From: Gammaproteobacteria bacterium
GTDB lineage: Bacteria > Pseudomonadota > Gammaproteobacteria > Ga0077536
Length of the DNA stretch: 64,000 nucleotides
Reading direction: 5' to 3'
NCBI GenBank assembly: GCA_024234975.1
Contig: JACKNH010000012.1
Coordinates: 46,637 to 110,636, forward strand
Below the pieces are notes generated by a model. It saw only the letters and a list, made by a program, of their open reading frames with translations, made no database searches and was not told the origin of the DNA. This document shows positions 18,265-27,451 of this stretch, one piece after another. The translations under genes were made by a program, and so were the position numbers. Within the stretch, counting starts at the first letter, position 1. Each line of letters starts with the position of its first letter.

Positions 18265-21198
18265 GTGAAGGACTTGATACGATTTCTCATGTTCGTTGCC
18301 TTGGCGACCGCGGCGATCGCGGGCCAGGCGCAGATTACCGCCGACGAGGCGTTGCGGATTGAGCGCATGGCACTGGAAGCGGACCGTACCGAATCCATCC
18401 GCGCCATCAAGCATCTGCACGACGCCTATGCGCAATTCGCACAAGCCGGAATGTGGCGGGAGATGGCCGCGCTGTTTGCCGCGGACGGTGAGTTGCTCCT
18501 TGGTGATCGCAGCGCCAGTGGTCCGGATAGCATTACCGACCTGCTGCGCGAGCAATTCGGCGGCGGCCGCGATGGCTTGCCCGCTGGCGGCGTGCAGCTG
18601 CGGATGAACGAACGGCCGGTGATCAACCTGGCTGCGGACGGCCAATCCGCCGAAGGCCGCTGGCTGGAATTTTCGACCTACGGCATACCCGGTGGCGCAG
18701 CGGGCTGGGCGGGCGGGATCCAGACCAACCGCTACATCCTCGAAGGCGGACGCTGGAAATTCGCACGCCTGCATTATCACGCCAAGGTCGCCGGTGACTA
18801 TGCCGCGGGCTGGACCGCTGTCGAGTCGGACATTTCAGTCGTTCCGTATCACTTCACACCGGTGGAAGCCGGTACGCCCATCCCCGAATTGCCCGCGCAC
18901 ATTGTGCCGATATCGGTGGATGCGGCAGGCGCTGCGGACAAACTCGAGAATCTCGAACGCCGGGTCGGCGCGCTGGTGGAACGCGATCTGGTCATGAACC
19001 TGTATTACAGCTACGGCTACTATCTTGATCGCAAGATGTGGGACGACGTCACGGATCTGTTCACCGACGATGGTGAACTGATGCTGGGCGGCATCGGGCG
19101 CTACCAGGGCAAGCGCGGCATCCGGCGTGCATTGGAGAACGATGGCCCGGCCGGGTTACGCCGCGGTGAGATGAACGATCACCTGCTGTTCAACACCATT
19201 GTCGAGGTGTCTCCGAGCGGTGTTCAAGCGCGCTCGCGTGGGCTTGAATTCTATATGGCGGGCGACACGGCGAAGCAGACCGCCGAGCTCGCGGCCATCG
19301 TCAACGAAGGCCGCTATGAAAAGAGCGGTGGCATCTGGCGTATCCGCGAAATACGTTCCTATCCCGCCGTGCGTTCCGACTACTACCAGGGCTGGGCGAA
19401 GAGTTCGCTGCCGGAAGCACAGCCGGCGCCTGCGTACGCACCTGATCAGCGTGCCGTGGAAGTCTCAACAGGTGGGAACATCGCGCCGGTAGTGACCTTC
19501 TTCTATCGCCATCCGGTCACGGATGCCCCGTTGACGTTAAGCGACGGCGCGCTGCCCATCGGCAGCGGCATGCCGTTCGACGAAGCTGCCATGCGTCCAG
19601 CCGATGCGCCTGCCATCGATACGCAATCGCGCATCGCGGAAATTGAGCGCAAGCTGCGGGTTGCCCGCGCTTATGACGGGGTGGAGAACATCTCCGGCGC
19701 TTTCGGCGATTGGCTGGACGACTTTCAGTGGGACAAATTCAGCGAATTGTTCGCGCTGGACGGGCGCCGTCGTAAATACATGTTGGGCTTTTACACCGGG
19801 CCGGCACGCATCTATGCCGCGGAGACCTTGATGTATGGCAGCGGCCCGCGCTCGCCACGCACCAGCGTTGCCGTGCATCACCGCCTGCAACGGGTCATCG
19901 ATGTGGCGCCGGATGGCATGTCGGCAAAGTTCCGCACCCGTTTATTGAACATAGGCATGAGCCAGCGGCCCGGTTCGTTCATGGCCGGTATGTATCCCAA
20001 CGATGCGGCACGGCTGGAAGACGGCGTCTGGCGCTTCATGAATACGTCGATCGATGAACCGTACTGGACCAGCCACGGTTACGAAGACGGCTGGGCGCGC
20101 GTGCCGGTGCCGGAGCCGCAATCAGGCGAGGCGCCGGCGTTGTCGCCCTTCTTCACCCGGGTGCTGGACCAGTTACCGCCGGACGTTCCATTGTCGGCAA
20201 TGCCGCTGCGGCAATACGGTTTTGTCCCCGGTGCGTTGATCAGCTGGCCGGATATCAAGCCGATGTGGTTCCATTATCGCAATCCGGTCAGTGGCCGCGA
20301 ACCGCCGTATTACTGTCCCGATGAATTCACCTGCGAAGCGCTGCTCGAAGCAAAGCAGGCAGGTGTGCCACCGGTGTGGCAGCCGATACCGATGCCCGAG
20401 CAGGTCGACGCGACTGAGGGTTTCATCGATGTGAACGGTGTGAAGCTCTGGTATTGGGATACCGGTGGTGATGGCGAGCCTGTCGTCCTGCTGCATCCAG
20501 GTTCGCAGAGCAGCGAGATATGGGGCTATCAGCAACCGTACCTTGCGGCGGCCGGATATCGCGTCATTGCGTATTCCAGACGCGGTGTCTACCGCAGTGA
20601 ACCCGGTACGCAGGAGGACCGGGGAACCGCTGCCGCTGATCTTGCCGCCTTGCTGGATCGACTCGGTGTCGAACGCGCGCATATCATCGGCGCGGCGGCG
20701 GGTGGCGGCACCGCACTCGCATTTACCTTGAATCATCCCGAGCGCGCGTTATCGCTGACTCTGGCTGGCAGTATCGTCGGGCCGACCGAACCTGAGTGGC
20801 GCGAGATGTTCGGTCATATGGAAATGAATGCGGCACGGCGCCATTTGTCATCGGCATTCGTCGAGCTGAGTGCCTCATATCGTGCGGGCAATCACCACGG
20901 CGCTCAGATGTTCGAAGCATTGAGTGGTGAGGCAACCAGCAATATCGCTTACGCACAGCCTTCCGGCGCGTCGATCAACTGGGAAACGATGCAGGCGTTG
21001 ACGACGCCGGTGCTGTTATTGACTGGCAGTGCGGATCTGTATTGCCCGCCGAGTATGCAACGCCTGTTCGCCGCGCACTTGCGCAATCATGAACTGGCGG
21101 TGGTCAACGAAGCGGCGCACGCCGTGTATTGGGAGCAGCCGGATGAGTTCAACCGCATCGTCGGTGATTTTATCCGTCGCCACGCCGCCACCGAGTAA
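18265..21198 (+). CDS. Exported triple SnoaL-like domain / alpha/beta hydrolase fusion lacking the nucleophile
   Basis: A 977-residue secreted fusion. A signal peptide ('MKDLIRFLMFVALATAAIAGQA', GTG start behind a G-rich ribosome-binding site) is followed by three SnoaL/NTF2-like domains at about residues 40-185, 235-390 and 460-615. Each has the helix ending in 'W..(M/V/F)..LFA.DGE'-type sequence and a closing 'YE/F..GWA/T' strand. A linker of about 100 residues leads to an alpha/beta hydrolase domain (about 717-975). In this domain the acid Asp924 ('TGSADLYCPP') and His952 ('NEAAHAVYWEQP') are present. The nucleophile elbow, however, reads Gly-Ala-Ala-Ala-Gly (809-813), with Ala811 where Ser is expected. 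It is either catalytically dead or uses another chemistry. The substrate is unknown; the neighbours suggest small lipophilic compounds. Confidence 0.85.
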   Translation: MKDLIRFLMFVALATAAIAGQAQITADEALRIERMALEADRTESIRAIKHLHDAYAQFAQAGMWREMAALFAADGELLLGDRSASGPDSITDLLREQFGGGRDGLPAGGVQLRMNERPVINLAADGQSAEGRWLEFSTYGIPGGAAGWAGGIQTNRYILEGGRWKFARLHYHAKVAGDYAAGWTAVESDISVVPYHFTPVEAGTPIPELPAHIVPISVDAAGAADKLENLERRVGALVERDLVMNLYYSYGYYLDRKMWDDVTDLFTDDGELMLGGIGRYQGKRGIRRALENDGPAGLRRGEMNDHLLFNTIVEVSPSGVQARSRGLEFYMAGDTAKQTAELAAIVNEGRYEKSGGIWRIREIRSYPAVRSDYYQGWAKSSLPEAQPAPAYAPDQRAVEVSTGGNIAPVVTFFYRHPVTDAPLTLSDGALPIGSGMPFDEAAMRPADAPAIDTQSRIAEIERKLRVARAYDGVENISGAFGDWLDDFQWDKFSELFALDGRRRKYMLGFYTGPARIYAAETLMYGSGPRSPRTSVAVHHRLQRVIDVAPDGMSAKFRTRLLNIGMSQRPGSFMAGMYPNDAARLEDGVWRFMNTSIDEPYWTSHGYEDGWARVPVPEPQSGEAPALSPFFTRVLDQLPPDVPLSAMPLRQYGFVPGALISWPDIKPMWFHYRNPVSGREPPYYCPDEFTCEALLEAKQAGVPPVWQPIPMPEQVDATEGFIDVNGVKLWYWDTGGDGEPVVLLHPGSQSSEIWGYQQPYLAAAGYRVIAYSRRGVYRSEPGTQEDRGTAAADLAALLDRLGVERAHIIGAAAGGGTALAFTLNHPERALSLTLAGSIVGPTEPEWREMFGHMEMNAARRHLSSAFVELSASYRAGNHHGAQMFEALSGEATSNIAYAQPSGASINWETMQALTTPVLLLTGSADLYCPPSMQRLFAAHLRNHELAVVNEAAHAVYWEQPDEFNRIVGDFIRRHAATE

Positions 21199-21222
21199 TG
21201 TGGCGGCGGGCCTGAAGCCTGA

Positions 21223-22569
21223 CTATTCAAAGCTGAAGATATCCTCGTCTTCGGGCTTCTCCATGCCTTGCTCGAAATAGCGTTGCCAGATCTGGCCCCA
21301 GGGCCGGTCATACATGTCGAGCATGCGGAACTCGAAGGTATCGCCCGGCGTCTTCGGCGTCGCGCGGCCTTCGATGGGGAAGATGGTGCGTAGACATTCT
21401 ATATAGGCGTAGGGGTCGCCTTCAGTCAGTTCACCCTGCTTGACGAAATTGCGCACGATGCGGATCGGTTCAACCAGCGCTTCCGGATCGTAGAAGATCG
21501 ATTCGTGATTCAACGCGACGAACCTGCCGGCGGCGTCATGGTTGGGTGAATAAATTTCGATGGTCTGCATGGCGTTGGAGAATTCAAATGCCGAATGCAC
21601 CTTCCAGCCCTGGATGTTCGATGTCCAGGTGATCAAGGTATCGCCATCCCAGAAGCCAATCGTCTCGCCATACCAACGCGGCACGTCGGCGCCCAGGCGC
21701 GGTACCTTGCCTTCCATGTTGAACTCGCGGCCGATGAGAATGTTGGTCACCAGGTTGTCCGCCATGCCGGTGACAATCTGCACCTGTTGCGGTGTCACGG
21801 TAATGTAATGGTTGCGCACCGCCGCGCGATGCCAGCGCCGCATGAAGCCCTCGGGCCAGCAGTATTGCGATTGCCACTGCGCCGCATTGGTATTGCCTTG
21901 ATGGTACGTCTCCTGAACCATGTAGGTCTGGTATTTGGGCGTCAGCAGGGAAAGCACCGTGGACACCTGCATCTTGCGCATGTGGTACCAGGTTTCCAGG
22001 CTGTCGCGCGGATACCAGCCCGTCCATTCGCCGGGCACGGTGGCGTAGGTATGTCGGGTCGGGCCGCCACGTCGCTTCGTTTCTTCCAGCAGCGCCTGGT
22101 AGTGATCCGCCGCGGTCTTGAACGGATAAGGGCTGATGATGGCTTCGCGCGGGTAATCACGATCGCAGTAGCCCCAGGCCGCGCTGGCCGGAGGGTTATC
22201 GCCGATGGCGCCTTCCTCAGTCCACATGTCTTCAATGTTGACCGATGAGTTACAGCGGAAATAGCGCGGGTCCGACCACAAGGCGCGATCCTTGTAGAAG
22301 TCTTTCGAAGTGAATAAATCCACCGGCAGCGGCTTCACACCGGGTGGTACCTGCCCCGGCAACGCCGCACCGAAGAAGGCGCCGGTCTGTGGATCCGTCG
22401 CTGCGCCGAGCATCGGCAGGGGAATCACATCGACCAGCAGTGGCGCACCACGGCCCACGCTTTTGAAATCGATCTGCGGATTTTGCTGGGCGGTTGCCGG
22501 ATGGCCCAGAGCGAAGGCGAGTGCCAGAGATGCAAGGTAACGATTTCTGCGCGAGATTGCCGTGGCCAT
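21223..22569 (-). CDS. Exported protein of unknown function
   Basis: A 448-residue secreted protein with signal peptide 'MATAISRRNRYLASLALAFALGHPATAQQ'. I do not recognise a named domain. The body has several aromatic-rich blocks ('FYDPEALVEPIRIVRNF', 'RWYGETIGFWDGDTLITWTSNIQGW', 'AFEFSNAMQTIEIYSP') resembling uncharacterised exported proteins common in environmental gammaproteobacteria and sphingomonads. The 'GDTL' strand followed by 'S...T..E.Y' hints at a beta-propeller or beta-barrel. The start at 22569 follows AGGAACC; an extension of 17 codons upstream is less likely. It converges with the triple-SnoaL gene, leaving 24 bases between stops. No catalytic residue can be proposed. Confidence 0.75.
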   Translation of the reverse strand: MATAISRRNRYLASLALAFALGHPATAQQNPQIDFKSVGRGAPLLVDVIPLPMLGAATDPQTGAFFGAALPGQVPPGVKPLPVDLFTSKDFYKDRALWSDPRYFRCNSSVNIEDMWTEEGAIGDNPPASAAWGYCDRDYPREAIISPYPFKTAADHYQALLEETKRRGGPTRHTYATVPGEWTGWYPRDSLETWYHMRKMQVSTVLSLLTPKYQTYMVQETYHQGNTNAAQWQSQYCWPEGFMRRWHRAAVRNHYITVTPQQVQIVTGMADNLVTNILIGREFNMEGKVPRLGADVPRWYGETIGFWDGDTLITWTSNIQGWKVHSAFEFSNAMQTIEIYSPNHDAAGRFVALNHESIFYDPEALVEPIRIVRNFVKQGELTEGDPYAYIECLRTIFPIEGRATPKTPGDTFEFRMLDMYDRPWGQIWQRYFEQGMEKPEDEDIFSFE

Positions 22570-22782
22570 CGAGGTTCCTGATATCGCTGAGTCGCCCAAC
22601 GATACGCCAAACGAATTCACGTGGTGATCGTTTTAATGAAGCGCTATCAGGAACCTCGCATGCGCGGCCGTTGTGTCATCGCGTGAATTGACAGGCAAGT
22701 GGAAAAACACGGCCTGAACGTTGCACTGCTCCTTTTGATCCGGCTCGATAGGTTGTTGCACTGTTCTGCACAACGCCAACGC

Positions 22783-23319
22783 TCATTCCACTGATTTGGC
22801 AAACACTACATCGTATTCGCACGCCACCCGGGCCGGATCAGGACTCAGGTCAGCGGCTTGTTCGCGTTCGGTGTCGCTGATGGTCTGCTCGAGTTTGCGC
22901 AATTTGCGCGCTGCATCGGCTTGCTCGAGTTCCACTGCATGGCTCAACCAGTAATACGCATGTGCAGGACTTTTCTTGGCGGTGGCTGCGCGAAGTACCT
23001 TTTGCACCGGCGCCGGCGTGCGCGAAACTTCGCCGAGATAGATTCGTCCGAGCTCGTACATGGCGTCGCGCTGTCCCTGGGCGGCGGCCTTGCATAGCCA
23101 TTGCGTCGCGACCTGGGTATCGAACCCCACGCCCATGCAACAGTGCGACAGCCCCAGCTCGTACTGCGCATCCGCATCGCCTTTGACCGCCAGCTTCTCG
23201 ATTTCGGCGCGCGGCAGCGCTTTCAGTGCCAGGGTGGACCCGTTGATGGCAACACCGACACAGCCGCTGAGAAGCGCGGCGGCCATGGTCAAGGCGAACA
23301 GCTTTAACAAAATCTTCAT
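22783..23319 (-). CDS. Sel1-repeat lipoprotein
   Basis: A 178-residue predicted outer- or inner-membrane lipoprotein. The lipobox 'LLSGC' follows a short hydrophobic helix ('MKILLKLFALTMAAALLSGC'). The body contains Sel1/TPR-like repeats, visible as 'DAQYELGLSHCCMGVGFDTQVATQWLCKAAAQGQRDAMYELGRIYLG' and a third 'AHAYYWLSHAVELEQADAARKLRKLE', followed by a charged tail. Such proteins are scaffolds in envelope processes. The ATG at 23319 has GGAG nine bases upstream; 27 upstream in-frame codons are not supported. No partner can be assigned from the neighbours. Confidence 0.8.
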   Translation of the reverse strand: MKILLKLFALTMAAALLSGCVGVAINGSTLALKALPRAEIEKLAVKGDADAQYELGLSHCCMGVGFDTQVATQWLCKAAAQGQRDAMYELGRIYLGEVSRTPAPVQKVLRAATAKKSPAHAYYWLSHAVELEQADAARKLRKLEQTISDTEREQAADLSPDPARVACEYDVVFAKSVE

Positions 23320-23463
23320 GATGCTTTTCTCCGCTTGTTGCGATACAGGGTGTGTCGCAAATCTGGCGGAGATGATAGGCAGCGGCCGCGCGGCAGCCAT
23401 TTACCTGACATGACAGCTTATTGGCATTTCACGACAACCTGCCCGGTGGCAGATGCGACGGGG

Positions 23464-24483
23464 TCAGGCGGTAAGTGATTTGCGGAATTGCGCCGGCGTC
23501 TGGTCGGTCCAGCGTTTGAACGCGCGATAGAACGTGCTGGGTTCGGAAAAGCCCAGCAGGTACACCACCTCGGTGATGGCGATCCGCGGGTCTTTGAGAT
23601 ATTCGACAGCCGCGATGTGCCGCGTGTTCTCCAGCACGTTGGCGAAGGTTGTGCCACCTTCCTCCAGCCGCCGCTGCAGCGTGCGTACCGACATGTGCAG
23701 CTGGTCGGCGATCTTTTCCATTGAGCAATCGCCATGTTCCAGCAGGGCGAGGATCTTCTCCTGTACCTGATGCTGAATCGACTGTCCGCCGGGCAGGTTG
23801 CGGATGATTTCGTCGGCAATCGGCGTCAGGTAATGCAGCAGGCGTGCGTCGGGATTCTTGATGGGCAGATCCAACAGCTCACTGGCGAATACCAGTTGCG
23901 AGCATTCACAGTGGTTGGTGACCGGCGAGCGGAAAATCCGCGCATAGACCTCCGGTTCGGTTGCGCTTCCCTGCAACTGCACTTCCATGGGATCCCAGTC
24001 GACGCCAGTGAAGTGTCTGGCGCGAAGCAGCCAGAAGCCCAGCGTTGATTCAATCCATGCACCGCCGATCATCGCCAGCGCCTTGGGATGCCGGCAGCCG
24101 AAGGTTGCGACCTTGCCGTTGACGACAAGCTCCGGCTTTTCCGATTCGGTCACGATGCCACGGTAGCGGCTGATGCGCTTGAACGCATCGCCCAATGTCG
24201 CACTGTTGGCCAGCAGATAAGCCATGACCGTGACGCGCGTATCGGTCATGGTTTCCACCACCCGCAAGCCGAATGCCGGCCCGAGCTGTGTACGCAGCGT
24301 ATCGCTTATTGCGAGGTAGGCACCCATCGGCAGGCGTCCATCCGGATCGGCCATGGCAGCCAGCTTTACGCCGGACGCCGTCTCGATGTCATCTTTCGAC
24401 ACCCCCAGTTTTATCGCGGCCTGGATATACGACGCCAGGATCGCCGACGACACCGTGGGTTCCGGTTTGCTCTGCAGGGCCAT
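23464..24483 (-). CDS. AraC-family transcriptional regulator (OruR/ArgR-like N-terminal domain)
   Basis: A 339-residue DNA-binding regulator. The N-terminal about 200 residues match the 'arabinose-binding-like' domain of the OruR/GadX-related group ('SYIQAAIKLGVSKDDIETASGV' at the start, 'GCRHPKALAMIGGAWIESTLGFWLLRARHFTG' in the middle). The C-terminal about 85 residues contain two helix-turn-helices: 'SMEKIADQLHMSVRTLQRRLEEGGTTFANVLENTR' and 'AITEVVYLLGFSEPSTFYRAFKRWTDQTPAQFR'. The ATG at 24483 has GGGA upstream. It is divergent from the DAPG-hydrolase-like gene 122 bases away, so it probably controls that gene in response to its substrate. Confidence 0.9.
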   Translation of the reverse strand: MALQSKPEPTVSSAILASYIQAAIKLGVSKDDIETASGVKLAAMADPDGRLPMGAYLAISDTLRTQLGPAFGLRVVETMTDTRVTVMAYLLANSATLGDAFKRISRYRGIVTESEKPELVVNGKVATFGCRHPKALAMIGGAWIESTLGFWLLRARHFTGVDWDPMEVQLQGSATEPEVYARIFRSPVTNHCECSQLVFASELLDLPIKNPDARLLHYLTPIADEIIRNLPGGQSIQHQVQEKILALLEHGDCSMEKIADQLHMSVRTLQRRLEEGGTTFANVLENTRHIAAVEYLKDPRIAITEVVYLLGFSEPSTFYRAFKRWTDQTPAQFRKSLTA

Positions 24484-24605
24484 GTGTGATCCCGAATAGC
24501 TGAAATGTGCGGTTGGCGCCAAATGCCAAGAACCTGTCGTCGGCTGCCAATGGGCGTGCGCGGCATCAGCGTAACTTACGCATCACCGAATTGGGAAGTG
24601 ACGCC

Positions 24606-25313
24606 ATGGCCGACATCAACACCGCAACACGCACCACCTTGCTGCCCCAGACGCTGGAGCAGTGGTACCGGAACCCGCGGCCCATGCGGGCCATGGAAAC
24701 GGCCGAGGTGGAGTCGTACACGGTCGCCAGGGACATTCACTACATCGATATCCGTCACGGCCTGCTGGAGCGGATCGACCGCCAGATGCTGGCATGGTGG
24801 CATCGCTACTTCTGTTACCAGCGGTTGGTAGCCAGCAACGGCATGGAGGTATCGGGATTCGAACTCTGGCACCCGGAGGATCACGTGTCGTGCGTCGTCG
24901 AGCGGCATTCATTGTCCGGTGCGCTGGGCCTGACCGATGGCGCCCGCTTCACCTGCGTGGAAAAGCACGGCAACGGACAGCTCACCACACGCAGCGGCAG
25001 GGTGTTGCGACTCGACGACCGTGGACGGCGAATCGACTTCCGCATCTTTCAGCACATCTACGGGTTGCAGATGGACGACGTCGTGGAGTCCGGGCAAGGC
25101 ATCTCGCTTTCCACGCGGATGGTGCTCGAGACCAAAGGTTTTGTCAGGGAGGCAACCGAGCGAGGCAATGAAGCAGTGATAGATGAACTGAAGACCGCAT
25201 GGATCAGGCACACGATCGAGGAGATCGGCAACCTGGAACGGATTCTGCCATGCATGTATCACGGCCGGCAGCAAGGACGGATTGGCCAGCAACCACACGC
25301 ATCGACCCATTAA
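24606..25313 (+). CDS. DAPG hydrolase (PhlG)-like protein
   Basis: A 235-residue cytoplasmic protein. The central segment 'LLERIDRQMLAWWHRYF...' followed by 'GFELWHPEDHVSCVVERHS' fits the 2,4-diacetylphloroglucinol hydrolase family. Members of that family cleave a carbon-carbon bond between an acetyl group and a ring, using a zinc bound by His and Glu residues in a Bet v1-like fold. The W-W, W-H-P-x-D-H and E-R-H residues are the candidate metal/substrate site. The ATG at 24606 is preceded by GGAAG. The family call is by motif pattern only. It is divergent from an AraC regulator and 33 bases ahead of a lipoprotein gene, so an inducible small operon is likely. Confidence 0.65.
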   Translation: MADINTATRTTLLPQTLEQWYRNPRPMRAMETAEVESYTVARDIHYIDIRHGLLERIDRQMLAWWHRYFCYQRLVASNGMEVSGFELWHPEDHVSCVVERHSLSGALGLTDGARFTCVEKHGNGQLTTRSGRVLRLDDRGRRIDFRIFQHIYGLQMDDVVESGQGISLSTRMVLETKGFVREATERGNEAVIDELKTAWIRHTIEEIGNLERILPCMYHGRQQGRIGQQPHASTH

Positions 25314-25346
25314 TTACGACAGCAAACTCAATACTGGAGAGTAATC

Positions 25347-25991
25347 ATGAACAACACATTCAAAATGACCCTCATCGCCGGCATGACTGTATTGGCCACT
25401 GCCTGTTCAACGCTGGAACCAACGGTAAGAAGCGGCCCGGGCAGTTATGTTTCACCGGACGGCTTGAACCTGGTGGAAAACAGCAAGATGGATGTCGTGC
25501 TGGTGAAGCCGGGTCTGGATCTCGGCCAGTACGACAGCATCATGGTTGCCCCGGTCTCCATCGCGTACAAGCGCGGCAGCTACGAGCTGACGGACGACCA
25601 GCAACGCGAAATGATCGAAACCTTCGATGATGTGACGCGCGATGTACTGGGTTCGGGCCAGTACCACGTCGCGCAGAGCGCCGGCAACAACGTGCTGATC
25701 GCCAACGTGAAGCTGGTCGACCTATATGTGAACGTCCCCACCGTTCGGAGTTTTTCCGTCGGCAGAACGCGCATGTTCACCGCCAACTCGGGTGAGATTT
25801 CCGTGGTGGGGGAATTGCGCGATTCCGTCACCGGTGAACTGCTGGTGCAGTTTGCCGACCGCAGCCAGCCGCGGACGTACTGGGCACGCAGCACGGAAGT
25901 CTCCGAATGGGCGGAGGTGCGTACCGCTTTCCGGTTTTGGGCAAATGTCCTGAAAAACCGTCTGGATTCATTTCACGGACAGCATGGCTGA
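25347..25991 (+). CDS. DUF3313-like lipoprotein
   Basis: A 214-residue lipoprotein. The lipobox is 'LATACS' (Cys20) after a short signal peptide. The mature part has the features of the DUF3313 family: an early 'SGPGSYVSPDGLNLVENSKMDVVLVKPGLDLGQYDSIMVAPVSI', a central 'DVLGSGQYHVAQSAGNNVLIANVKLVDLYVNVP', and a late 'GEISVVGELRDSVTGELLVQFADRS'. GGAG precedes the ATG. The protein is probably anchored in the outer membrane; the role of the family is not known. It follows the DAPG-hydrolase-like gene closely and converges with a permease gene 8 bases beyond its stop. Confidence 0.8.
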   Translation: MNNTFKMTLIAGMTVLATACSTLEPTVRSGPGSYVSPDGLNLVENSKMDVVLVKPGLDLGQYDSIMVAPVSIAYKRGSYELTDDQQREMIETFDDVTRDVLGSGQYHVAQSAGNNVLIANVKLVDLYVNVPTVRSFSVGRTRMFTANSGEISVVGELRDSVTGELLVQFADRSQPRTYWARSTEVSEWAEVRTAFRFWANVLKNRLDSFHGQHG

Positions 25992-25999
25992 CACCGTTG

Positions 26000-27373
26000 T
26001 CAGCGCATCGCGCCCTGCGTTCGCGATTCGACCAACGTGGCATGGGACAGCCGATAACAACACATCACGCAGGCACTGGTGACAGTGAGCAATGCTGGTG
26101 CAACGGCAAAACAGAGGTGGATGGCGGTAATCGCGCTGGCCGGCTGCTCAAGGACTACTGCGTCAGAAGACTCCTGGTAGCCCATGACGCCGAGGATCAA
26201 GCCGACCAGCGCGATGCCCAGTGCAGTGGAACTCTTCTCCGCGAACGAAAACATGCCGGCAAACATGCCTTCGCGGTTGAGACCCGAGCGGTTACGGTCA
26301 TACTCAATGGTGTCAGGCAACATCGATTGGCCCATGACGATGATGCCGCCGAAACAGCCGCCGATGAGACCGGCTCGCAATATGAAATACAGACGCGCTT
26401 CTTCGGGCGTGGCGAGCAGCCAGGTGAGATTGACGCCGGCCAGCAGTATGCAGAGCGCGATGAAAACCGAATGCTTGGATAGACGTTTGCCGGTTGTCAG
26501 CCATAACGGCTGGGACAACACCACGCAGACAAAGAAGCACAGGTAGAACAGCGCGATCAGTCGATCGGATGCGCCGAGGACGTACTGGGTGAAGAACGCA
26601 CCGGATGCGGTGAGCATTGAAACCCCGGTGAAGAACGTGACTTTCGCAAGCAACAGGACAAAGAAATGCCGATTCCGCAGAAACAATTGAATCCTGTCGC
26701 GCAACGGCACATCCGCGCCGCGGCCAGCAGATGTCCGTTCAAGCCGGCGGGTGCCGAGGTAACACGTCAACAGGAACAGGAAAATCATGCCTGCGACCGC
26801 CAGCGACATGATCTCGTGGGCATCACGCGTGCGGCCGAAGCGGGCGACCAGCAGCGGGGCCAGCAAGCCACCTACCAGCCCTCCGACCGCGATGCCCATG
26901 GCGCGATAGGAAAGCAGGTAATTTCGCTGGTGATAATCTCGCGTGATATCCACCGGCATGGTGAGATAAGGCACGCTGAAAAATGTATAGGCAACAGCGA
27001 ACAGCAACAGCGTGGCCAGCAGATACCACGGCATCAGTTGCGTGGTGACGACCGCCGGCACATTGAAAATCATCAGGTAGGCGAGCGGGCAGAACAGCGC
27101 GCCGAGCAGCACGTACATGCTTCGGGCGCGGGCGGTGGTTCCGGTGCGATCGAGAACCGCGCCCATCAGCGGATCGGTGGCGGCATCGAAAATCTTGGAC
27201 ATCGCGAACAGCAGGCCAGCTGTCACTGCGGCCACTTCGAGGAAGTCGGTCATATAGCGCAGCATCAGTGCGCGCGACAGGTTCATCGTCGCCATACCGG
27301 CACTGCCAAGACCCCAGCCCATACACAGCTTCAACGCAATACCGCCGTCCGCTTCCCGATCCCTGCTGGACAT
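26000..27373 (-). CDS. GPH-family (MelB-like) cation:solute symporter
   Basis: A 457-residue inner-membrane protein with about twelve helices. The start region 'KLCMGWGLGSAGMATMNLSRALMLRYMTDFL' and the following 'AMSKIFDAATDPLMGAVLDRT' are the diagnostic N-terminal blocks of the glycoside-pentoside-hexuronide symporter family, including the Asp-rich 'D-x-x-x-D-P-x-x-G' motif that binds the coupling cation in MelB. 'VPYLTMPVDITRDYHQRNYL' matches the central loop. GPH members carry sugars, glycosides or other organic anions; the substrate here is unknown. It is divergent from the RND efflux pair, with 78 bases between starts, and convergent with the lipoprotein gene. Confidence 0.87.
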   Translation of the reverse strand: MSSRDREADGGIALKLCMGWGLGSAGMATMNLSRALMLRYMTDFLEVAAVTAGLLFAMSKIFDAATDPLMGAVLDRTGTTARARSMYVLLGALFCPLAYLMIFNVPAVVTTQLMPWYLLATLLLFAVAYTFFSVPYLTMPVDITRDYHQRNYLLSYRAMGIAVGGLVGGLLAPLLVARFGRTRDAHEIMSLAVAGMIFLFLLTCYLGTRRLERTSAGRGADVPLRDRIQLFLRNRHFFVLLLAKVTFFTGVSMLTASGAFFTQYVLGASDRLIALFYLCFFVCVVLSQPLWLTTGKRLSKHSVFIALCILLAGVNLTWLLATPEEARLYFILRAGLIGGCFGGIIVMGQSMLPDTIEYDRNRSGLNREGMFAGMFSFAEKSSTALGIALVGLILGVMGYQESSDAVVLEQPASAITAIHLCFAVAPALLTVTSACVMCCYRLSHATLVESRTQGAMR

Positions 27374-27451
27374 GGTCTGGTTTCCCGCGCTGATATCCGT
27401 ACGAATGTGCGAAATCCATTAAATCCCAATTGAAATGACAGGACAATGACG

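Noticed and set aside
23456..23463. Second GGGGTCAG octamer near the AraC gene stop, as a possible further copy of the palindromic element
   Set aside because: No complementary CTGACCCC within about 100 bases; a single octamer is compatible with chance.
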